Below, one piece after another: positions 13,970 to 19,344 of a DNA stretch of 19,344 nucleotides. Origin of the DNA: an alpha proteobacterium 3107. GTDB lineage: Bacteria > Pseudomonadota > Alphaproteobacteria > Rhodobacterales > Rhodobacteraceae. Every line of letters starts with the position of its first letter. The stretch's first letter is position 1. A model generated the notes under the pieces. That model had not been told where the DNA came from. It saw only the letters and a list, made by a program, of their open reading frames with translations, and made no database searches. A program made the translations under genes and the position numbers. Location of the stretch: positions 1 through 19,344 of the forward strand of contig JPPB01000140.1 in the NCBI GenBank assembly GCA_001483205.1. Reading direction: 5' to 3'.

Positions 13970-16168
13970 TCACAGATACACGGCGTCAACCATTTTATCA
14001 ATCATTTCCAACGGCCCGTCCGGTCGGCCCGCATTTCTTGCGAGCCGTGCAAATTCCTGTGCGCGGCGCAGTTCCGCGCGCACCAGCGCACGTGCATCCG
14101 GGTCGAGTCTTTCATCCATCTCCGGTGGCAGGGCCAACAAGTCGTGAATGACGCTATGGGTCTTTCCGATCACGTTACAGGTGCGCAGCAGGCGTCCGCG
14201 CCGTTGCACCCATTGCCGTTCCACAGTGGTGCTCGCGAGGATAAACGCTTTGCATATCTGTGGGATGTTCACCCCTTCATCGAGCACACGTTTCGCGGTC
14301 AAAACCTGTATCTCTCCATCCTGGAATGACCGAATGATCCGTTTCGTCCGGTCTCGGTTGGCGGTCTCTTGGGCTGTAAGCTGGTGAAACAGTATATTCT
14401 TGTCGCGGAGCAAACGGTTCACGTTATCAAGCTGGGCTGGCCCCTTGTCCGACGTATAAACCAGCGTGTGCCGCAGCTTGCCCGCATCCTCCTTATCCAG
14501 AAGCTCTCTGAGCTTTGCAATCTTGCCTGAGGCCGTTTCCAGCAATGCGCGGCGGTCGCGCCGCAGCTTTGCCAGATAGTCATCCGGCTTGTCGTCCTCA
14601 CCGCGCCAGGCGTTCTGTTTGATCTTACCGGTGAGGTCGAACCACTCGCCCATCTCGTTTTCAGTGAGATAGACGGGATGGACATAGTAGTCATATTCGA
14701 CCAGGCACCGGCCAATCGCCTCTGCGAGTGTAAACCGGAATACCACGGGTCCGAAGAAGCCAAAAAGCGCTTCCGTTCCTTCCTCATCATATTGACGTAT
14801 CGGTGTGGCCGACAGACCGAGACGGTGCTCAAAAAACTCCGGTGGATTATTGATGAAGGAGCGACGGCCGAGATTGTGCGCCTCATCCGCGATCAGGAGT
14901 CGCGCGCAATCGAACGACTTCACCGCATCAAGAAACTGCGGCGTACACAGTGTATCGTGGCTGACGACCACCGCTTCGACATCCGACAGGCCAATGCGAA
15001 GCTGCCGCTTTATCTTCTGAAGCTCGCTTGCGCGCCTGGAAACGCCACCGGCCATTGTCAGATTGACGGGCTTGATCCCGAAGGGGACGATTTCATCGCA
15101 CCATTGTTCGATCAGCGGCACGTAGGGCGCAGCGACGACGATCAGGAGCGATTTGTGACCTTCGTAAAGCTGATGTGCCGCGATCATTGAAGTAATCGTT
15201 TTGCCCGACCCGGTTGCCATTTCCAACACACCACGGTAACCGGCGTCGCACCAGGCGGCAACAGCTTTGCCTTGATGCTCAAACGGGCCGTCATCGTATT
15301 CCAGCCAGTCCGGTATCGTGAAGCCCTTGCTGGGGATTGAAGGAGGTTCGGCTTTGTATAGCTCAGGCTCTTCCGCAAGACCCGAAGCCTTCCCGTAGAG
15401 TGCCAGAAGCTCGTCTTCTGATGGTGGTGCCTCGGAGCTGTAAGTGCGTAGCAGGCGTTGCCGGACGGCCTCCGGGAGCGGGAGGACAAGACAATTTTCG
15501 TCCTTGTTTTGCCATAGGCGATCAAATTCGTAACGTAGCTTGTCGGTGATATAGCGCTGGTTCGGATCTTGCCACGACCGAGACACGGCTATCTGTTCAA
15601 TGTTCTTTTTGATCCCCGCATAGGTCACATTGCTTGATCCGTGCGCCGCAACGACATCCTCATGCTTTTCAAACAACCAGACCTTTGGGTGAAAGAGTGC
15701 ACCCTTCATCAAGGCGATTTTGATTTCGATACGTCCCTCTCGTAGCAACCATGACAGGCATTTCAGCGTATGCCGCTGAAGCAGGTTTTCTGTGACAGTC
15801 TGTTCTTCAAAAAATCTGTCCACGACCTCTTCCGCCGATTTCAGTCCGTCCTCGATTGCAGCCTGATCCTCTGCGCGCAGAAGGGGGCTTATGATAAGGC
15901 GGAAGCTGTTTTGCGAACCAGCGATATAGGTCGCCAATCCGGGGGCAAGGGATGCCAAAACCTCGCTTGAAAAGAATCCGACCATACAGGCAACCTTGCT
16001 CGCTTCCTGAAATCCCGGAATCAGAACGTCTTCCGCGAGCGGATCGGTTGGCAACATGTAAAGTGGGTAGATTCCTTCAAGCTGCCGCAGTGAACGGCCT
16101 TGTGCCTTTACCGCCGTCTCCGGTTGCAATACCGCCTGGTCAGTGAGCACCTGAGCCCCCAGCTTCAT
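13970..16168 (-). CDS. PLD-like nuclease fused to DEAH superfamily 2 helicase
   Basis: 732 aa. An N-terminal phospholipase-D-like nuclease domain (about 35-225) carries one HKD-type site, FHPKVWLFE with H160 and K162, then GSSN at 177-180. The helicase core follows: Walker A MATGSGKT at 317-324, DEAH (ADEAHNL) at 427-433, motif III LSATP at 452-456, motif IV-V around TAKRVLDEGVNIP (624-636), and motif VI QWVQRRGRLLR at 652-662. All major motifs are intact. As the first gene of the minus-strand operon with the SMC-like ATPase, it is the likely DNA-cleaving effector, acting on DNA that lacks phosphorothioate marks. The presence of only one HKD motif suggests a dimeric nuclease, as in other PLD enzymes. 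Related proteins also occur as stand-alone restriction enzymes, so coupling to the PT module is inferred from position. Confidence 0.82.
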   Translation of the reverse strand: MKLGAQVLTDQAVLQPETAVKAQGRSLRQLEGIYPLYMLPTDPLAEDVLIPGFQEASKVACMVGFFSSEVLASLAPGLATYIAGSQNSFRLIISPLLRAEDQAAIEDGLKSAEEVVDRFFEEQTVTENLLQRHTLKCLSWLLREGRIEIKIALMKGALFHPKVWLFEKHEDVVAAHGSSNVTYAGIKKNIEQIAVSRSWQDPNQRYITDKLRYEFDRLWQNKDENCLVLPLPEAVRQRLLRTYSSEAPPSEDELLALYGKASGLAEEPELYKAEPPSIPSKGFTIPDWLEYDDGPFEHQGKAVAAWCDAGYRGVLEMATGSGKTITSMIAAHQLYEGHKSLLIVVAAPYVPLIEQWCDEIVPFGIKPVNLTMAGGVSRRASELQKIKRQLRIGLSDVEAVVVSHDTLCTPQFLDAVKSFDCARLLIADEAHNLGRRSFINNPPEFFEHRLGLSATPIRQYDEEGTEALFGFFGPVVFRFTLAEAIGRCLVEYDYYVHPVYLTENEMGEWFDLTGKIKQNAWRGEDDKPDDYLAKLRRDRRALLETASGKIAKLRELLDKEDAGKLRHTLVYTSDKGPAQLDNVNRLLRDKNILFHQLTAQETANRDRTKRIIRSFQDGEIQVLTAKRVLDEGVNIPQICKAFILASTTVERQWVQRRGRLLRTCNVIGKTHSVIHDLLALPPEMDERLDPDARALVRAELRRAQEFARLARNAGRPDGPLEMIDKMVDAVYL

Positions 16169-16313
16169 TTGTCACGCGAGCTTCCGATTCAGGCCGCCGC
16201 AATGGCATGTCTGGTGCGACATTCTTGCGATGGCGCACACTGTTCTTTTTACTTTTTGTCCGAGCCACAAGTGCAACTCCCGATAACTGCACTAGTTTTT
16301 CCTTGACGTCCAT
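16140..16313 (-). CDS. Possible 57-aa leader ORF overlapping the helicase start
   Basis: The ATG at 16313 follows AGGA at eight bases. The 57-codon frame (MDVKEKLVQLSGVALVARTK, then a very basic middle) ends 29 bases inside the helicase gene. It could be a small DNA-binding protein or a leader that couples translation to the helicase, whose own ribosome site is weak (GGAAG about 12 bases away). There is no family match, and it competes with an overlapping frame (16249-16506). Confidence 0.3.
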   Translation of the reverse strand: MDVKEKLVQLSGVALVARTKSKKNSVRHRKNVAPDMPLRRPESEARVTNEAGGSGAH

Positions 16314-16506
16314 GACGCCGTTCCTTTTCCGTTTTCTCGGAAGACACCCTTGACGGTGGCGCAGGAATCGCTAGGATTGCAATGTTCGAACGCACAACGG
16401 TCCCGGATGCCTTCCGGGTTTTCATTAGGGGGCGGTAAGGTAGCACTTCCGCCCCCGGCTCGTCAGAGGACCATAAGCGTAACTGCTGGCGTGTCAATCC
16501 CCGCAA
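16249..16506 (-). CDS. Possible 85-aa remnant ORF of unknown family
   Basis: It opens at a TTG shortly after the methyltransferase remnant's stop, with which it is in frame. The first 45 residues (LTRQQLRLWSSDEPGAEVLPYRPLMK) look protein-like and well formed. The end turns low-complexity and basic, finishing in CTCGSDKK. No good ribosome site is seen. I read it as a leftover of the older element's cargo, or the start of a gene whose 3' part was replaced by the restriction operon. No function is assigned. Confidence 0.3.
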   Translation of the reverse strand: MRGLTRQQLRLWSSDEPGAEVLPYRPLMKTRKASGTVVRSNIAILAIPAPPSRVSSEKTEKERRHGRQGKTSAVIGSCTCGSDKK

Positions 16507-16554
16507 GGTCTTGACGACCGCACTTGATATTGCGGAAGGCGACTGCGCACAGCC

Positions 16555-16753
16555 CTAGGCGGCGAGTTTCGCGATCAGGTAATCCATGCCGCGATTGCCT
16601 TTGATCCGGTTGCACGAACTGCACAGCACGAGTTCATGCCGCGCATGATCGGAAGGTTGTCACCCGTCCAGATTGTCTGATTGGCCCAGTTCGGTTCGGT
16701 GCTGCACTTCCTAGCCGTGCTGCGCCGGTTAGCCTATGCTGATTCTTGCCCAT
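16555..16753 (-). pseudogene. Remnant of a DNA methyltransferase with C-terminal HNH-like motif
   Basis: From about 16720 down to 16640, one frame reads CSTEPNWANQTIWTGDNLPI then MRGMNS. This is the start of a common plasmid/phage site-specific DNA methyltransferase, just before its DPPF motif. Immediately after, another frame reads HELVLCSSCNRIKGNRGMDY and ends LIAKLAA at a TAG (16555-16557), the usual C-terminus of the same kind of protein. The whole catalytic middle is missing, and the ATG at 16753 is in yet another frame. An internal deletion plus a frameshift therefore destroyed the gene. The match is by recollection of the family; I could not align it. Confidence 0.6.
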
Positions 16754-17105
16754 TGACGAGGCCTCCCGATTTTGGGAAGGTCTAGGCGAGATTCAAGCGT
16801 CCGGCAAGTATATAATTCCCCAAATTTCATGCCATCAAACCCAACGACACGTTGCGCCTCAAAAACCAGAAGTCGTTGCATTTGATCTTGGGCAAAAGGT
16901 AGCCTGGCGCAAATGTAGAAAATCTTTTGCAGTGAGATTCACCCACCCCAAATCTGGAAAAACCCTTTGGCCTTCGAAGCTTTGACCGCATAAATGAGAG
17001 TTTGGGGTAGCATCAAAACGCTACAGGCCCACAAAGCCAAACCAAAAACCGTTGATCAAGTTGTTCAAATGTATACCCTAGGTTTTCAGACAAGGGAGGA
17101 GCATC
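16754..17105. other. Non-coding interval before the DprA-like gene
   Basis: About 350 bases, more AT-rich than the genes around it, without a believable gene. Short open frames at 16746-16985 and 16994-17182 have no family look. It holds a perfect TATAAT at 16811-16816 without a matching -35 box, and a small inverted repeat (GTAGC/GCTAC, 17007-17024). Near the gene are the palindrome TTGATCAA at 17052-17059 and TATACC at 17072-17077, a weak promoter candidate. Confidence 0.5.
17094..17100 (+). promoter_or_regulatory. Ribosome binding site for the GTG start of the DprA-like gene
   Basis: GGGAGGA lies five bases before the GTG at 17106. It is the strongest ribosome site in the window and fixes this non-ATG start. 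Confidence 0.7.
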
Positions 17106-18005
17106 GTGACACAAATAGATTTTGCAGACCTGGATTTTACCAGCCGTGCCGTGTCTCCGTTTGTCGAACTTGGAGCATATGAAACGCTGTGGGAGGAAAA
17201 CGGCGCGAGTTTCGAGAAGATAGCGGCGAGGTTTGCAAAGGAACCGGGCAAACTGCCCTCGGACTTCGTGGCCCGTGAGGAATCCGTCAAAAACGCCAAT
17301 ATCGTCCACAGTCAGCTCAAAATGGCTGGCGTGCGTAACTACGGTGTGCGGGTGAACGGGGCAGGTGAATATCCCATGCGCTTACGAGATGCTGAACACC
17401 CCGTTGAACTGCTATACTATCAGGGCTGGTCGGAGCTGGTGAACTCGCCGCGTTTGGTAGCGGTCGTAGGCACCCGAAATCCATCTGACGAAGGTATTCG
17501 CCGCACACGGCGTCTTGTACGGAAACTTCTGGCAGATGACTTCACCATTGTCTCGGGATTGGCCAATGGCGTCGATGCAGTTGCACATCAGACAACTCTT
17601 GATGAGGGCGGGCGAACGATTGCGGTTCTCGGCACTCCCCTCGGCCGCAGTTATCCGAAAGAGAACGCGGAGCTTCAGGCTCAAATCGCCAGCAAGCACC
17701 TTCTAATCAGCCAGGTGCCGGTGAAGCGCTATGAACGCGCAGCAAATCCAGTCACGAACCGGCATTTCTTTCCGGCCCGGAACATCACCATGTCCGCACT
17801 GACAGATGCCACCATCATTGTAGAAGCTGGCGAGACATCCGGGACATTGATCCAGGCCCGCGCTGCTTTGAAACAAGGGCGCAAACTCTTCATCTTGGAG
17901 AGCTGCTTTCAAAATCCCAAGCTGTCATGGCCCCACAAATTTGCAGAGCGCGGGGCAATTCGCGTGAAAGAATACAATGACATCAGACGCCACCTCATTT
18001 CCTGA
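17106..18005 (+). CDS. DprA/Smf-like Rossmann-fold protein, ShosA-type antitoxin candidate
   Basis: 299 aa from a GTG start. The DprA core is clear: YPMRLRDAEHPVELLYYQG at 89-107, AVVGTRNPS at 119-127, VSGLANGVDAVAH at 149-161, IAVLGTPLGRSYP at 172-184, the FFPARN loop at 221-226 and VEAGETSGTL at 239-248. The usual DprA C-terminal winged helix is missing. The N-terminus (1-85) does not look like ordinary competence DprA. The gene overlaps a phosphoribosyltransferase gene by 29 bases. This pairing is known from the ShosTA defence system, where the DprA-like partner is the antitoxin. I infer the same arrangement here; a competence role is less likely on such an element. Confidence 0.75.
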   Translation: MTQIDFADLDFTSRAVSPFVELGAYETLWEENGASFEKIAARFAKEPGKLPSDFVAREESVKNANIVHSQLKMAGVRNYGVRVNGAGEYPMRLRDAEHPVELLYYQGWSELVNSPRLVAVVGTRNPSDEGIRRTRRLVRKLLADDFTIVSGLANGVDAVAHQTTLDEGGRTIAVLGTPLGRSYPKENAELQAQIASKHLLISQVPVKRYERAANPVTNRHFFPARNITMSALTDATIIVEAGETSGTLIQARAALKQGRKLFILESCFQNPKLSWPHKFAERGAIRVKEYNDIRRHLIS

Positions 18006-18663
18006 CCGGTTCACTGAAATTGACGATCTGACACGCGAGGATCACTGTTACCTCCGGGCAAATGACAAGTGTGTTTTCCTCGGAGAATATACAGCCAAAA
18101 TGGGCTTTGCTCATAGCAAAACCAACCAACTTATCTTCAATTTCAAAAAGCCAATGGATCGGAAGGGACAGCCAGAGTGGAAATACAAAAGACGCAGCAT
18201 ACAAATGGCAGCGCAATCGTTGTTCAAAGCCTTTGGGAACGCCGACCTCAGAGAATACACGTTCGTTCCTGTTCCCCCATCGAAGGCGCGGAACGACCCC
18301 ATGTTTGATGATAGAATGATGACCATGCTCAATATGGTCAGCGAAAAAGTTTTCCAGTCAAAAGGCTACCGTTTAGACATTCGCGAACTGGTAGTGCAAA
18401 TGAAGAGCACCACGGCGGCACACGATACCAATATGCGACTAAAGCCAGAAGAGCTTGCGCAACTCTATGCTGTTCAGCAGAATTTGCTGGAAGGAATCCA
18501 AAGCAACATAGTGATTTGCGACGATGTACTGACAACCGGATGCCATTTCCGAGCAATGGAGATGGAAATCAAAAGTGCGGTGTCGGGCGCAACCATCATT
18601 GGGCTTTTCCTCGCCCGCTGCACGCCAGAGGCGATAGATATTAGCGACTTCGATTCTGATTAG
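17977..18663 (+). CDS. Phosphoribosyltransferase-domain protein, ShosT-type toxin candidate
   Basis: 228 aa. The type I phosphoribosyltransferase PRPP-binding loop is seen as IVICDDVLTTGCHF at 178-191, with acidic pair D182-D183 and T186-T187-G188. An earlier VPVPPSKARNDP segment at 97-108 recalls the ComF/PRTase PPi-loop region. No purine- or pyrimidine-salvage hood is recognisable. Its ATG lies 29 bases inside the DprA-like gene with only a weak ribosome site, so translation is probably coupled, which would suit a toxin made after its antitoxin. In ShosTA the PRTase protein is the toxin. The two are often ordered differently, so equivalence is inferred from domain pairing. Confidence 0.72.
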   Translation: MTSDATSFPDRFTEIDDLTREDHCYLRANDKCVFLGEYTAKMGFAHSKTNQLIFNFKKPMDRKGQPEWKYKRRSIQMAAQSLFKAFGNADLREYTFVPVPPSKARNDPMFDDRMMTMLNMVSEKVFQSKGYRLDIRELVVQMKSTTAAHDTNMRLKPEELAQLYAVQQNLLEGIQSNIVICDDVLTTGCHFRAMEMEIKSAVSGATIIGLFLARCTPEAIDISDFDSD

Positions 18664-18719
18664 AGAGCATGTTGGGTTTGACTGAATTTACGCCATAGGT
18701 GGTGTGCTGACGTGATGGA

Positions 18720-19344
18720 TTACCCCTGTTCAGGAAAACCATCGTGTCTGTCGTGAGTGCCGAAGGTCACGACGCGGCGGCCATACCTCTGATTGAGGTT
18801 GTCAATGGCCTCTGCGAGCCGCTCATCGTGGTCCTTGCGCCCCGGTGCCTGGTGCAGGAACAAATCGCCCGAGCGCTCTGACAAGGCGATAAGGTTGCTC
18901 AGATGCACCCCGACCAGCACCACATCGCCGGACGCATCGGCTATCCCCGCCGCCCATAGCCCCTCAAAGATTGAAAGAAACAGCCGCGTGTCCTGACTGG
19001 CGCTACATGTTCGCTTGGCCCTCCAGCCCCGATGGCCTGAAAACCGCAGGAAAAGCGAAAAATGCCGCGCGCACCAGCCATCCCTGCGCAGGCGCCCGAC
19101 AGCCTTCTCCACCAGCCGCCGCCCGACCCGTCGTGCCGCCTCGGGGGTGCGGTCTTGTGGCGCGAGAACCTTTGAGTTGCCATAGCCGCTGCGCCGGGTT
19201 TCGGGCAATGGGATGTCCATGCCGTGCAGCGCGCGCACGAACCGCTCGCCCTCGACCGAGCGCCAAATCTGCCGGGCATGGCGCGGGTCAAGCGCGTAAA
19301 GCTCCCGGATGCCCCAGACTGCCGCATGGTTCAGGCGCGCTGTC
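18720..19344 (-). CDS. Y-family DNA polymerase (DinB/Pol IV-like), C-terminal part (partial)
   Basis: The frame runs in from the right edge; 207 codons plus stop are visible and the N-terminal palm with the catalytic aspartates lies outside. What is seen fits the helix-hairpin-helix and little-finger domains. RELYALDPRHARQIWRSVEGERF and ALHGMDIPLPET are followed by SKVLAPQDRTPEAARRVGRR, the usual start of the little finger, then KAVGRLRRDGWCARHFSLFL. Plasmid-borne Y-family polymerases of this look occur in alphaproteobacteria and support translesion synthesis. It is convergent with the phosphoribosyltransferase gene, 56 bases apart. It looks intact as far as it goes. Confidence 0.75.
   Translation of the reverse strand, partial: TARLNHAAVWGIRELYALDPRHARQIWRSVEGERFVRALHGMDIPLPETRRSGYGNSKVLAPQDRTPEAARRVGRRLVEKAVGRLRRDGWCARHFSLFLRFSGHRGWRAKRTCSASQDTRLFLSIFEGLWAAGIADASGDVVLVGVHLSNLIALSERSGDLFLHQAPGRKDHDERLAEAIDNLNQRYGRRVVTFGTHDRHDGFPEQG

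Noticed and set aside
16402..16422. Hairpin CCCGGA/TCCGGG followed by TTTT as a plus-strand terminator
   Set aside because: No plus-strand gene ends nearby, the stem is only six pairs and the T-run is short, so chance is the simpler reading.
16746..16985. 79-codon plus-strand frame
   Set aside because: No ribosome site, irregular composition, no family resemblance, and its start overlaps the methyltransferase remnant.
1..19344. CRISPR arrays, tRNA and rRNA genes
   Set aside because: No regularly spaced repeats and no tRNA- or rRNA-like stretches were noticed on either strand; a covariance-model scan would be needed to exclude small RNAs.

Overview
The window is GC-rich, with dense, short-gapped and often overlapping genes. 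Codon use and the recognisable families suggest an alphaproteobacterium, most likely of the Rhodobacterales type. This is inference; there is no rRNA or other species marker. Mobilisation-type genes, a plasmid-type Y-family polymerase, broken phage or plasmid genes and an IS element suggest a plasmid or integrated mobile element carrying a defence island.

Layout. 1-1055: two overlapping genes of a probable conjugation/mobilisation operon. 1057-1185: first part of a DUF5131 (phage Gp37/Gp68) gene, cut off at the island edge. 1205-8756: a DNA phosphorothioation (PT) module. sspA (cysteine desulfurase) is divergent from sspB (DUF4007), a DUF3800 gene, a possible small ORF, sspC (large P-loop ATPase) and sspD (PAPS-reductase-like PP-loop enzyme with cysteine pairs). 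8809-11018: an IS66-family element with 14-bp inverted repeats and a perfect 8-bp target duplication; tnpC is frameshifted several times and tnpB is truncated. 11114-16168, minus strand: an operon of a PLD-nuclease/DEAH helicase, an 81-aa protein, an SMC/Rad50/DndD-like ATPase with an extra cysteine-rich tail, and a 148-aa protein. This operon is the likely restriction partner of the PT module and resembles the SspFGH class. 16140-16506: two small doubtful ORFs. 16555-16753: wreck of a DNA methyltransferase whose first and last parts are fused by an internal deletion. 16754-17105: non-coding. 17106-18663: a DprA-like gene overlapping a phosphoribosyltransferase gene, resembling the ShosTA toxin-antitoxin defence pair. 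18720-19344: C-terminal part of a Y-family DNA polymerase, running off the window.

How it may work (family knowledge plus inference). SspA takes sulfur from cysteine and passes it to SspD. SspB nicks DNA and SspC supplies ATPase activity, so that single-strand PT marks are put into host DNA. The minus-strand operon would then attack DNA lacking the mark. The DUF3800 protein inside the modification operon is a predicted RNase H-fold nuclease and is the least expected part. The DprA/phosphoribosyltransferase pair would be a separate, probably abortive, second line of defence. The broken DUF5131 gene on the left and broken methyltransferase on the right suggest that the island was built by replacing older cargo of the same mobile element.
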